Shown in pieces: positions 25,751 through 39,100 of a stretch of DNA of 64,000 bases; positions within the stretch are counted from its first letter, which is position 1, and the number at the start of each line of letters is the position of its first letter. The stretch is from the NCBI RefSeq assembly GCF_000150275.1, contig NW_002060958.1, positions 402,374-466,373 on the forward strand. The letters run 5' to 3'. Position numbers and translations under genes: made by a program. Origin of the DNA: Trichoplax adhaerens (Eukaryota; Placozoa; Uniplacotomia; Trichoplacea; Trichoplacidae). The notes beneath the pieces are model-generated. The model saw nothing but the letters and a program-made list of their open reading frames with translations, ran no database searches and was not told the origin of the DNA.

Positions 25751-25799
25751 AATAATGATAAAATTATTGGTAAGCTTTGTGGAACAATCTGACACTTTC

Positions 25800-26205
25800 T
25801 TTTTAACCCTACAATCATAAGTAGAAATCTAGGGAAGATCCTATGAGATAGTATATTGATAGACCTGACTTTCAAGGTGATTTAACAAAGTGTGAGAAAT
25901 GAATGGTATATTAGTTCTTTTCTCAGCCATAAACTTTCTCTTAAATATCATTTAGGCACAATAAAGTTTTCCATATGTGCTTATTTCGGTGAAAATTGAA
26001 TTAAGCCAAATCATCATAAATCACAAATTATTCAAATAAAAACTCCTTTATAAACACGCATATGTCAATAAAAACTAATTATGCTTCCACATTTGCTTCA
26101 TTTAATGTAAAGAATTATTAAGAAAACATATGCCGCAATATAATGTTTGATGAGGGGAAGAGAAACATTATATTAATTATTACAGCTCTAAGCTAATGTC
26201 ATTAA
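25800..26205 (-). promoter_or_regulatory. 5' flank of gene D, conserved with gene C
   Basis: Aligns with 17,890-18,345 upstream of gene C; see that entry for shared strings. It is a candidate promoter region copied with the gene. Confidence 0.4.
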
Positions 26206-27681
26206 TAATTATTACTATAAGAAATAGGTTTTATTATAATACATTGTATCCGTACATTGATCATGGTTACAAAGAAACCTACTCTTGAATGCTTTCGCTG
26301 TATTTTATAATTATCGATTAATTAATTACTGGTTGGCCCTCGCTCGTTATACTTCGCATGTGCCAACAATACTTATACCCTTTTATTAATGATTGATACG
26401 AAAAGTAAATAAACATACCAAATAATAGTTAACCTTTATCCAATTTTCCACAAAAATGAAGTTGCAGTAAAGACATACCTATATACAGTACTATGCCTGT
26501 ACTAAGTCTACCAGAAGTAATAGTAGCATTTGTTATTATTAGATACGAAAAGTAAATACAGCTACAAGGTAATGTTTATTCTTTGTTCAATTATCCGTAA
26601 AATTGAATTTATAATACTATGCTTTGGTGAAGAACTAGTATTTTCTGTCCCCTTAAAAACGTACAGTCACAATCACAGCATATCCAGTGTGTTTTCTATA
26701 CTAGTCGATCCCTCGTTCATTATACTTCACGTGTAGCAACTGTACTCGTACTCATGCTGCTTACTAATTTACATGCGCGTTCTTTTGGCTGACATGGAAT
26801 AAATTTATGTGTCTGCTTTTAATGACTATGCGTACTATTGACTTCATTCGTAGAACAGTAGCAATTAAATTATGTAATACTCAGGATTGCGTTGCTAGCC
26901 TCTATAATTATAATTAGTCTGCATAAAGCAACTTGTTCTATCATTTTACATCATAACGTGTTTAGGCACAAGTGCTAGGAGGGGCAAGTAATGTACGAAC
27001 AATCAGGGGCAATGTGAAGTCCTCGAATAGGTGTAGTCCTGTTGGCCAATAAGTTTACAGGCTGGCAAGATACGTTATAATATGCTGTACTCATGCTTTT
27101 AGTACTATGATCGAAAATAGTAGGCGATATTAGCTACTTTCATCTAAGCGACAGGCATACGAGTAAATGTAGAAGAAGACTACGTAACTTTAATTTTTAT
27201 TCATTGGGATAGTCAGTTCAACTTGCAGACGATAACTACAGACTTCTTGCAGTAATATTATAATTATTGAAGCACTGATTATGACCGTGACTTCTCAATG
27301 AATATCAAGCCAAGACTATATTAAACTCAGAGGTTATAATTAAGAACCATATCTACATTTTTTATTGAGGTACCGAGAAATAAAATGTTTACAATACATG
27401 TTATCCACTCTGTATAATAAAGTCTATAGCTCAATATTGTTGCAGTTTTGATGTATTTTGGAGGCAAATTAAAATAAAATAATTCACGAATTTAGAGTTG
27501 TCAAAGTACTTAATATAAACCAATCATTGATTTATCTATTATTTATAGCGGTCAGAACGGTATATAATAATGCTGCCAAATGCGTTTATCGTACATTAAC
27601 CCGCGATAAGATCTTTGCAGCTTAGACCGATGAAATAAATCAACTTTACTTTTACATAAAAGGCAATATATGACTGAAATC
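26206..27681. other. Spacer between the array and GTPBP4; no gene seen
   Basis: No supported coding frame. Related pieces recur here: GATACGAAAAGTAAAT at about 26,395 and 26,541, and CCCTCG(C/T)TC.TTATACTTC at about 26,337 and 26,710. They point to old local duplications in mixed order. The end nearest 27,681 is the 3' flank of GTPBP4. Confidence 0.4.
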
Positions 27682-30600
27682 TTATCTTCTAGATGTCTTT
27701 CCTTGCTTCCTCTTACCGGAATATAAATGCTTAGGCTTCAAATCGGGAATAGCTCTATCACTTTCACCTAAAATGTATTCGAGATAAGATATTAACTTAA
27801 AGATTAATCAAATAGCGAGACAAATGACGGTGACCATGGCATATAACAGTAAGTGGATTTTAAACGGTTTACAGTACCTTTCAGAGCCCCAAACCTAATT
27901 TTCTTTTGAGATTTCTTAGTTAATATTCTCGCCCTTGCCTTTTGCTGTAAAAAAACATAATCATATTTAGAATCTGTACCCAAAATAGTTGTACGTAGTT
28001 CAATTTAAATTGCAATTTTAGCTTACTGAAGGATTTGCAAAGGCCGATTCATCACGTGGTCGTGATTGGCTGCGAGTAACACTTCGTGATGCCTTACGCT
28101 TACGCTGCATGATTTCCTTCGATAGCGATTGTCGCTTTCGTGACACTGCATTAGCCTATATTGTTGATTACAACATCAATTTTCATTTACTACACAACAA
28201 TAACGAAAGGCTATAATAAAAAAAATTTGTACTTCAGTAGAAGTATCCATTGATTCCATTTCATCCATATTTTGAAATTTGTCCAGTCGCGACCGAGTAG
28301 CCTAGAGTCAGAATGGCAACGATCAGTTCTCTCAAATCTAACTATTTACCGTGGTCGTTTCATTTATCTATCTAGCGGAATACCTGTATCTTTCTTCGAG
28401 GCATTGTAGGCTTATTCCTAGATTTCTTTTCGCGATTTTTTAACGCTAGCAGCTTTTTCTTACTTCGAATACTATCAAATGATGTGTCATATAGTGTTTA
28501 ATCTATCGAACGACTTCTAGTAATAAAAAAATTATAATATAACACATACAGATCTGCTTTCTTTTTGATCTCAGTATATTCATCGTCATCTTCGTCCTAT
28601 ATACAAAGACAACATTTAAGACCTCTCTCTAACGAACTGACATACATGTGCAATAGTAGATGATTGTCATTACGTAGCAGTATTGGCTATTAAACTTACA
28701 ATTTCGTCATCGTATATTCCGGCAGCTTCTCTTAGTTCCTCTTCTCTTTCCAAACTTTCTAATTTCTAATTCAAGTTAAGAATTGTCAGTAATTTACGAG
28801 ATTAACTAGATATAAGAGTATAGATCAGATCTACATACTTCCATAATTTCAGGATCAATAAAGTCTGCAATATTTTTCCCTTCGTATATTTCGGGTACGA
28901 TATCATACTTTTCATCTTCATTCTTTAAGTCGTATTCCCCTAAAATTGTAAATATAATTTTAACAACTCAAGATTACACAAACAGTAGGTCAGATTGATG
29001 AGAGGAAATAAAGCATGCATACTTTTTAAATCTAAAATGTAATCATCTCCTAGCTCTTCTTCATAATCACGCATCTGCATATTCAGGACGTAATAAATGC
29101 GCATAATATTGAAAGGTTGTTAATAAATAAGCTAGTACAACTTTACGGAAAAGTGTTGCAAATATAAATCCAAGAAAATTCATGATACTTCAGTTTTATG
29201 AAATAATATTATCACTAACAAGCTTTTTTTTGCTAATCGAATCATCGATAGCTTTCTTTTCCTTTACTGAATCCGGAATGAACACAGGACGGTCCTACAA
29301 GAAATAGATCAAGCTATTACAAATGTAGTTTATTCTTAATTGTCAAAGTCAAGAATGGACGAACTTTATCATCTCTCTGAACTGGGGTGGCAACATGAAC
29401 CCGATTAATGATATCATTTACTCTTCGCGATTTTAGCTTGACTTCTATGCGCTGTGCTAGCAGTCTTTCACAAGCCTTTCATAATAAATGCGGTAACGCC
29501 TTCAATACCAGAACTTGACAAAATTTTGTCATACATTACATTTAATAGCTACAAAATTTTAACCTCTTTCTTAACGTCAAAAAGACCTTCCTCGGTTACT
29601 GTGCTCATTGGAAGTAAGTCAATTCCTTCAGTAGTGAGACTTTGAAGTTGAGTCTATTACGTAATAAAAGTGTTTGAATAATAATGTCGTCTCTACAAGC
29701 TTAGAAATATATTTTAATTAAGCGCATTAGAGGTAAATTTAAAATTATAATAGAGGATTTAGACCTTAACATCATCGGATAAATCTGTCACTCCAATAAT
29801 ATCGATTTTATTTAGGGCAATTAATATTGGCTGTAAACATATAATTGAGTTTGTAATAAGGAAAAAAAGTAATGCGTACGATTATTATTAAATCAAGTAC
29901 TGATGATGATTAATGATCGAATATACTATACCTTTTTGCTAAATAAGGGCTGCAAACTACGAAATAGTCCAATCTGAAATGAGCGTTGATATCATCATAA
30001 GCAATGTAGTATCTGGCATTACCATTTACGTCGTTTGGCGATAACATGTGGTAATTCCTTACCTGTTCCTCTATACTATGTCCACATTGTCCAGAGATAT
30101 CCATAATATATAAAACAGCGGCACGTAAATGTGCAAGCGCAGCAATTGCCTATCCATGAAATGAAGTTGGCCTATTATCATCGTGATCATTAATAGTAGG
30201 AAAAGCGTAATCAAAACTTACCTGCATTTCTATAGCATTCCTTTGTTCTAGAGAATGATCTAAAATCCCAGGTGTATCTACAACCTTGTAATTAAAGCAA
30301 AACATAATTCTGTCTATCAAGATGAAAGCGTCCAATAAATGGAAATCATCGCTAACATGGTATACCTGCCATCTAAGATATTTATAATCCATATGTCCAA
30401 CAAATAGAGATTTGGTCGTGAAAGCATAAGGTTGAACTTCAACGTCAGCTCGAGTTATCTTGTTGATAAAACTAGATTTACCAACGTTAGGAAATCTAAT
30501 GCGGAAAAGAATTTCAATTTCCATTACTGCATCTACATACTGTATGACTATGTTTTGACCGTACTACTGTAAGTACCAGTACGTCACAGTCGCTCATCAT

Positions 30601-32479
30601 CGGCCGGAGGAAAAGTGCAGTACTTACCCGCAGATAAGGATAGTTCTTGTATTGGGATCAATGGTCGGGAGTCGTGCTAAATGCTGCCTCACTGTGTAGC
30701 AAAGGTGTAAATACGAACAATTTAATATTAAATTAACAGAAGGAGACAATGTTCATACAGTAGCTGAATGAGGCTACATATCTCACCTTGTTCTAAGTAT
30801 TGTAGGCTCTGATTTTGTCTTTTAAGGATAGTACACATTCTAATAGTAGAATAGTTAGCAAAAATCAGAGTTATTCATGAGCTATTTTTTAAATCGAACA
30901 AAACAATGTCTTGCAAGTTCCTAATCTTCAATCCAATACCTTCCTAGGGCTGCTTTCTTTAATTGTTTACATCGGTACAGGGAATCCCCATATTTTAGTA
31001 ATCGAACATAATCTTTAGCAACACTACGAACAATAATAATAATCCATTGAATGAACAACAAGAATTTCATTACAGGATTTGGATAATAACAATTGCACTA
31101 TAAGACAACAATGTGATATTACTTGTCTATCAAATGCATTGCAGTGTTCAATTGGCCAAGAGCAAGCTTATAATGATTCTTATCGTAAAGGATATTCATA
31201 AGATCTGCATAAAATGGATGGACTTCCTAGCAAGTCAATTCGATAAATAGGCTGAGCAACGTTGGTTTGACACGAGCAAACTTTTCATTTCAGTCATGCC
31301 ATAATATTTTTCGAAAGCAAAAATCATTATTTTTATACTTACATCTAGCTTGGGGAAATCATTTAGAATCTGGCTCAAGCGATCATGGCAATTTTGTTGA
31401 GTAAACTTGACTTTTCTCATGTAAAATTGTCGAATTCGACCAATTTGATAATGTCTATAGCAAAGGAGATCGATGCATTAATGGGCTTACTATTAACGAT
31501 GCAATAAGAAGGCATTGCTATACGTATTAAGTCATTCATAATGAAGCCTAGCTGGACTATTGATGTAGGATCGAAGCAAAAATGGAATATAAATCAGGTC
31601 ATCTATTCATTTGTGACTATAATAATTGTCATTCACACGACATTAACAAATTTTGGAGTAGAGTATTCCTATTCTGCAAGCCATATCTCACTACGAATGC
31701 ATGTAGTTACAACTGCACTTCGAAGAATATATTGAACTGTATATACTGTACGTGTGTAGTAGATAAAACTAAGCACTACGCAGCCATTATAAACTAATTA
31801 CATCCTATGAAAAAGTCCATTTGGAAACGGGTCTTGTTCCAGCATCACTTATGCAATGCAGCATGAGTAATTACTCATTCCATCATCTTTCATTCCGTCC
31901 ACTCTACACTTGATCATGATGCTGCAGTAGTCAATCTATACAGTACAGTGTTATCATTGATGCTTTACCACGATTTCTACAGTTTACAGTTTATAATAAT
32001 GCTACAGCACAATTTGCACGTCTAGACTCCGATTTGCAATCAGCTAAGCGTTACTTACGAAAGTGGAAATGGTGACGTAGTCATGCAGTGCAAGAAATGA
32101 TGATATGAGAAAAGATTGTAAAGCAAAGCATCAAAATGTCCGTCATCTACTGTACAATCTATATTTACTGCACTTTTCCGATTCCTGCATAAAAGTCTGT
32201 CAAGTTACAATATTATAAGTACGTTTGAACTACATCTATCAAAATTACTTGTGAACCACCGTTGGCGTCTTCCTTTGAGTCTTGGATAAAATGATATCGA
32301 CAAAGTCCTATGCACGTACAAGAATGAATTTGGTCAAGATTTGCAAGTCATTACTATACACATTAATGCACAAGCCTTAACTACCCTAATTCTTTCCAAT
32401 TGTTGGCAAATGAAATATGTACCTTAGCAGACGGAACGACAGTGGTCTTTTTAAAGTTATAGCAAGTTGTAGCTGCCAT
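27682..32479 (-). CDS. GTPBP4: Nucleolar GTP-binding protein 1 (NOG1/GTPBP4)
   Basis: NOG1 is a nucleolar GTPase needed for 60S ribosomal subunit assembly. Twenty-four exons join in frame to 633 aa, against 634 in human. Exons: 32479-32423, 32307-32249, 31454-31343, 31226-31123, 31023-30940, 30839-30787, 30691-30628, 30495-30366, 30284-30222, 30149-30063, 29973-29932, 29830-29765, 29653-29564, 29475-29365, 29294-29220, 29074-29023, 28939-28839, 28765-28700, 28596-28550, 28471-28384, 28301-28233, 28155-28027, 27944-27878, 27767-27682. The N-terminus ([13 protein letters not shown]) and [10 protein letters not shown] match the family. G motifs are GFPNVGKSS at 178-186, DTPG at 224-227 and NKID at 292-295. 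Acidic and then basic C-terminal regions end in [14 protein letters not shown]. All introns are GT-AG. Some donors are weak (GTTCGT after exon 14, GTTAAA after exon 13), so those edges are slightly less sure. Confidence 0.95.
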
Positions 32480-32767
32480 CTCTATCAAGACTTGATTTGA
32501 AATTTTACTTTTAAAGATTGATTGGCCTTTCGCAGACCATCGGATGCCGGTGCTTGGGTAAAAGTATCGCTTACTCGATTACGCTTGATCTCCTTACTAA
32601 TGCTTGGCCTTGATTTAGCCTACCTGGCACATGTTAGGCCAGCTGTCTGTCTGGCTTGCTGTACCGTAATCTGTCCTCACCTCGAGCCTATCACTATAGC
32701 TACTCAGAATAGAGGTATGGCACGCTACTGTACTATAGTAGCACAAGGTAAAAATGGAAGTAGTATG
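32480..32767. promoter_or_regulatory. Upstream region of GTPBP4
   Basis: Directly upstream of the GTPBP4 start codon and visibly richer in G+C than most of the window. It should contain the promoter. Short frames on both strands look like chance. No specific factor site is claimed. Confidence 0.35.
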
Positions 32768-33031
32768 GTTCCGATTGGTCCGTAGCCGGATGGACAGACT
32801 GCGTACATCGACTGCACCTTTCTGTACTAGTATCGTTCCGATTGGTCCGTAGCCGGATGGACAGACTGCGTACACCGACTGCACCTTTCTGTACTAGTAT
32901 CGTTCCGATTGGTCCGTAGCCGGATGGACAGACTGCGTACACCGACTGCACCTTTCTGTACTAGTATCGTTCCGATTGGTCCGTAGCCGGATGGACAGAC
33001 TGCGTACACCGACTGCACCTTTCTGTACTGG
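32768..33031. repeat. 67-bp minisatellite, four copies
   Basis: Units begin at 32,768, 32,835, 32,902 and 32,969, an exact 67-bp period. Each begins GTTCCGATTGGTCC and contains CGGATGGACAGACTGCG. The copies are nearly identical: the first has CATCG where the others have CACCG. Open frames that run across it on both strands are by-products of the repeat. Confidence 0.9.
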
Positions 33032-36000
33032 TTCGTATTGGTCATCCAACCTGACAAATGTACTGTAGTGTCCATACTGTAGAGTTGCTTCACAGTACAG
33101 TACAGTATGGTAGTGACGTAAAAATTACAGTACAAACCGGAGAGTGTACTGTACACTGTACGGTCATAGTCACAGCCACCAACTACTACGGCAAATGTTC
33201 TATACTGCTACTAGAAGAACACCAACGACTTAAAAGGACTTGTATGAAATGAATGGCCCATGAATGTAGAGTACACGTGCGGTAGTCCATGCCACGTTCC
33301 ATACTGTTTTAATGCACCCATTGGGAGCCCATGGCGTAATCCAGTTTACCTTGATTCTGTCTCCGAATCTTCCAATCTAACCTTGCCTAACGTCAAGGAA
33401 TTACAAGTCTTGACGACTCTGCTCTTACTATCCAAGACTACCTCAGTTCGATTACTTTACTAGTTTGTCACGAGCTAGGAAGAGGCCTAACTTACAGCAA
33501 GGATTGAGAGAGTAATTTCTATCCTATACTACTGTTATTCGGAATACTAGACAATTGGTATTCCAAGGCAGATAGGGTTTAACACAGCGAGACCTTCAAA
33601 ACTTACTAGAAAATCGCAATCGAATTTATTGTCGGCGAACTCGCCGTTGATATTACTAAGACATTTCCTCTAAGCTTAGGAATTGTACTTTCGACCTTAA
33701 CAACTTTGGAGGTGATAGATACAAGCCAGTTTAGCTGGTTGCCAATGACGATTTTAGTCTATCTAATCCTAAATGAAGGATATCAACTGTTAACCACTAA
33801 AATTACAATTAAGGAGACCGTAAAACATTTCTGAGATTTAAACATATATAGAACGTAACATACAAATAAAGCATACATCACCAAGATTACTTTTGTGACA
33901 CTTAGTTATAGATTGTAGTAGTGTTACCACGCAATAATTACTGTACATGAAACACTGCAATAGTAATCATGTCAGAATCACAACAACAGTACAGTTTTAC
34001 TGCTGTAGTGGTTGCCCGAAGAATAACTTGCCTATATATGTAATTGATTTTATCTTTACTCCTTCGTATAGTGCTATCAAAAATTCAATTTTCAAAGTCA
34101 TATTAATACAGTATCACCATCTGCAATATAAGAGCTTATTGCACTACAGTCGCTTTTCTTACTTTCAACGTTATCGTACCTCTAGAGCACAAAGAATGAA
34201 CACTTGACTAGATCAGTTCGTCGAGTTGCTTGATATCTCTTGGACTACCTCAGAGCTTGTAATATATGAAGCAAATTTCTGTTTACAAGTCCCTGGCTGA
34301 GTGCATGTTTTTAATGGATGGATATCCCTCTTTCTACTGTGTTATTGCAATAAACCATGACATGTATTGCTAATGACTTAGTAGAATATTAACTGTACTA
34401 TTGGTAAGGGTATTAGGGTATCGGCCATCACTGATTATCTAGTTTATAGAGTAAATAAGAACAAGTTGATAGGGTCTTGTTCCACTCCGGAAATTTTTTC
34501 GGTGGCAAACGACATTAGGGCTTCCTGTACGATAGCTCGGCAATTTAATTTAGGTACTCTGATGTAAGGTAGACATACCTGCAATAAGCATGCTTTTTCA
34601 TGAGTCATATAAAATGTACTAGCTGAGATATTCTTTCGAAATAAACTGGCACAATTTTCAACGACATCCATCAATATCGTCCATGCTGCACTAGGCAATG
34701 GTTACTCCTGCACAAGGATGCTAATTACTGGTCTGAAGAATAAGCAAAGAGGATTATAAAACATTTCATTTTATTGTACAAGCATAAGTATTGTATTTAC
34801 GGATTACACAATAGCCCAATTTATCTTTTAACTCGATGAACATTGGCAACCGAAGAGAGATCGTATTAATACTCACGACAAAACAGATATAGAAGTGTAT
34901 GTACAAGGTTGGAATATGAACACGTCGGATTTATACCAAAGTTATCACTTATTGTTGTAATAGATACATAATTTAGAGAGGAATTGAAATAATAGGCCAA
35001 ATCACGAAATCTCAAAAGCAAAAGCGTAACGGCTTGCATTCACGCTCGTACTTAACGAGAACTCGCAATCTTTGTCACCTACAAATATACTTAAGTTACA
35101 AATATTTCTCTTTAGGATGATCTAGACAACGGAAAAAATTGTAACCTAGAGGAATGTTAATAGTTAATTACACTGTACACAGGAATAAAAACATCGACAT
35201 GAATAAACAATAATAATCACAAAGATCTATAAAACTTCAGTTTTACCAATGGATTTATATTGTTATATCGCAAATGTTCGGCTAAAAGATTACAGCAGAC
35301 GAGTATTGTAAAAATGGTATCAAATCCGCTTCGTCAAGAAACGGTAATGATAATAACGAAAGCAATGATTTTAAATAAATCAATTCAGACGTTGAATAGG
35401 TAAAGATGACAAATCAAAATTGAACTTATTTTCACTCCATGACAGGATAATCTTCGAATACGCGTATGTACTAAATGCGAAATGGTTAATAAAGAACATA
35501 AATTATATAATTATGAATCAAATATTGTACAAGACAATAAGCTTCTAATCTGAATATATACTCCCAATTGTAAAATTACTGCAGAGAATATTATCCTGAC
35601 ATTACACTAAATTCCAAAAAACAATTTCCGCAATATCGCATGATTTCGTTATCAGTAATTGAATAACGACTAGTGATGCTATCCAGAGTGGGTAAATAGA
35701 CAGACACAGATATACAGTAACAAATACAATTGTACGTACTGATGTAAGTACAATTATGGTCAATACCATTAAACACGATGGTACTGATTTAGGAAATACT
35801 CCGTAACAATATATGCTTCAATAGCATACAATTCATTATTAGGCATAAAGTAAAAAAGAATATAGTAAATAGTATATAAAATAAACATGAAATGAAGAAT
35901 TTCAAGGGATGAAATAGTACTTGATAGTACAATAATGTAATAGTAACTGACAAACAAAAATTGTTATAACATTGCTATATTTTGAATATAGGCGTATGTT

Positions 36001-36118
36001 CTGCAAACAATTTCATTTATTGTCTATGTTGATATAATTTTTTACGAAACAATTTGTTAAAAACATTTTAAAGAAATCTTAAGAAAAGGTTTACCGAATT
36101 AGTAGATTAGTTACATGA
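33032..36118. other. Gene-poor spacer between GTPBP4 and ACVR2
   Basis: From 33,050 to 33,170 there are GTAC-rich strings like those at 43,500-44,050. Apart from the candidate exon at 34,579-34,685, no gene was recognised. Short frames at 33,260-33,463 and 33,947-34,207 (plus) and 35,591-35,957 (minus) lack support. On the minus strand an AATAAA at 36,021-36,016 probably serves ACVR2. Confidence 0.45.
34579..34685 (-). CDS. Candidate internal exon of an unidentified gene
   Basis: On the minus strand a 107-bp stretch is bounded by GTGCAG on its 5' side and CAG|GTATGT on its 3' side, both good splice sites. It is open in one frame (phase 1 to phase 0). It codes for 35 residues beginning WTILMDVVENCASLF and ending THEKACLLQ. 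The frame stays open past the donor to a stop at 34,444. I do not recognise the protein and found no partner exons, so a decayed gene or chance remains possible. Confidence 0.3.
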
Positions 36119-39100
36119 TTAAACAGTTGATTCTTCAGATTTAGGAGGGAGTTCTACTTCAATAGGATTCAAATTTTCAAAATGTTCTTCTTCTTGGATT
36201 GGTTGATCACATAATGAAGCTAATCTCTCGGCTACACAGCCGGCAGTTAAGCGAGCTTCAGCATCATCATCCCAGCAGTCTTCTATAGTTTCTCTAATCA
36301 AATCCGCAGACTGTCATTCATGCAATAAAGTATAGTTAAACACTTGAAGGTAGAGGCATCAATTTAATAAATAGAATGTAAATATATGCCTAAAACTTAC
36401 AGGAAACGACAGAAAGTTATTTTCCATTTTAGGTCGGCTTTTTTTATCTACAACAAATGTCTGCATTTGTTCTAACGTTGGTACTCTACCCAATTCTTCT
36501 TCAAAAGGTAGATGATAAGCACCCGGTGGACCTACATTAAAATTCGATGTATTATTTGACTGTGAAAAAATCTACAATTATCACAGATGTTTCACTTACT
36601 GTCATTTATAGAGCAACGTGACATTATTTCCCATAGTACAAGAGCCAATGCATAAACATCAATTCGTAGGAAAGATTCTCTGTTGAAACTAATTGCTCCA
36701 TCGAGGACTTCAGGTGACATATATCTGTAAGTACCAACCTGTACATACAGAGAAGGTAATCAAGGTCAACAATGATACAAAAAATGCATTTAGTTATTGC
36801 GATACCATCAACGTATATACCTGCGCATGTATATCTATAGGACGAGTATTGGCATCGAATTTAACGGCTAATCCAAAATCTGCAATACAACAGGTGCCAT
36901 CCGATTTTACAAGAACATTTTTACTTTTAAAGTCTCTATGGGCAATGGACGGCTTGGAAAGTTCACCGTCAGTTCCGATGCCTTCCCAATGTAGATACGC
37001 TAGTCCCTCCGCAATACTTCTAGCCATCTTAATCGCCGCATTCCAATCTAATGCATTATCTTTTAAAAAGCCATGAAGTGAGCCTAACAGCCAAAATAGA
37101 AAAAATGCTTGGTTTTAGCTTGAGATTTAAGGGTCTGATAGAAACTTAAACTGCGCCTTTTATTTCGTTACTTAATATTTCTAGCGCTCGAACTACAAAT
37201 TGGGTAGCGGTTGTAAATACCTTGGCAATGAAATTCAGTAACTATCCAGTACTCATCTTCATGTCGCTTTTCTGCAAAGTAGAAATGCAGTATCTGCGAA
37301 TGTGAAGCAAGATAATGATACATTTCCTTTTCGGCTTCCCATGACATCTTTTTTTGTTGCGTTAATATTTTTACTGCAACTAGGCTGTTATTTGCATGAA
37401 TGTCATTATGGTTGTTATGCCAGTTATGAGACGTACTATTTAACTTTCCTTTCCAAACAGATCCACAGGCACCATAGCCAATGCGTTCAATAAGTTCAAC
37501 ATCATAGGTTTTATCATTATTTTCAGGTCTCAGATTGTTCATTGGAATCACGTTTGTTCCCCCATTTTCTTGTCTTATTGCGTTTCTTCGACACATCCAG
37601 TAAGTTAACGCAATAGTGGCTAAAACAATAACTGCTATCGGAATGATAACCGCTAAAGCAATCTGTGAAGATGGAATAGGTGAGTCGGTTGTTGAATAGC
37701 CACTAGATAAATTCACAGCTGCTGAAGGTGTAGCTACATTCACAGGAATACGAAAGCAAACAACGATTACCCTAATTTTGTCGTCATCATCGTAAGTGAT
37801 TAAACTGATAGGCTGATTGATAGATATCTATAATTCTAATTTATTCTAACCTGATGCTGTTGTAGTCTCATAGGTTACATTGTTTAAGTCAAGGAGGTAA
37901 TGCTTATTGCAATAATCATCCTTACAGCAACAACGGTAAGTTCTTGAGGAGTTATGATAAATCAACGGACAATTTTTATCTTCACTACAGGTAAAATCTG
38001 CATTGGCCCAACAATCTATTAAATGGATATACGTATCAAGAAAGTAAAAAAGGCAACGTTAATTATAATTTTTAATTAAGACATGGATAAAATGATGGCT
38101 AAAATTCTTTAAAATCAATATGATCATTTTAAGACTTGTTTTAATTCATCAATTGATTACACATTGAAAAAAAAAAAATTGTATTAAATTTATTTTTGGT
38201 AGAATTGTAATAACCGTAATGACGTCTTAAAATTAATGTAACTAATGCAAAGAACATCCCTTGCTATCTAAAGATGTTTACAGAATTATCAGCATTCATA
38301 ACTCGTGCAGAGTCAGTCATTATTACGCCAGTCTACATTCTAAGCTAAGTTATTTTAATACTGGAAACGAGAATAAGTGATTGCTAAATAATTGCTACTA
38401 GTTGATTATTATCACTTTGCAATATACGCGTATATTAATTCTCAAAAACACGGCATAAAGTAAGATTGTAATTGAAATACGAGTAATATCGATTGTAGAT
38501 GTCACGAATAAAGCTTAATATCGTAGTCGAGGAGTATAAAAGTTACCAATGAATCAAATCAATTTCAAGCTTTATCAACTCACCTAGAAATGATAATTCT
38601 ATACCATGCGGAAAAGAAGAATTCCTTCTAAAAACTGCTATACAGTGTTCTCTAGATACACTATCGTTGCAATGAACAGTAGTAAGGCATCCGTATATTG
38701 ACTGGTTAATAGCTGCTGTTGAGGAGAAGTTGACGTTACATTTCCCATAATCATACTTATAACAAAACCGCGCACCGGAGACGTTTGATAAATCTGCCAA
38801 ATTTAATAAAATATGTATATATTAGAACGTCATGAATGTAATGTAAAGTAACAGTGATTTAATGTCATTAAACTTTTAACGAAGAACTAATACAATATTA
38901 ATACTATTAATTATAGGCAAAGAGTTACAATAGCGCTCATATAATGTAGATATTTATTAATTCATATGTATTGAACAGATGAAAAATACTAAATTCTTGA
39001 TAAGCAGCAAAAAACGAGAGCGATAACCATTATCATATCTATAGTACTTCAGCAGTCAAATCAAATAGCAATAATTACATGTGTGGCGATAATAAATAAT

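Noticed and set aside
860-25795. Classification of the array genes as seven-span GPCRs
   Set aside because: There are more than seven hydrophobic segments, split by a large soluble loop, and no GPCR motif is present.
32768-33031. CRISPR-like array
   Set aside because: The 67-bp units are direct tandem copies without unique spacers, and the genome is eukaryotic.
32522-33156. Overlapping frames of 72-109 codons on both strands
   Set aside because: Most are made by the 67-bp repeat, which is open in several frames; no protein family resemblance.
36693-37076. Plus-strand frame of 127 codons
   Set aside because: It lies opposite kinase exons of ACVR2, which match their family in the minus strand.
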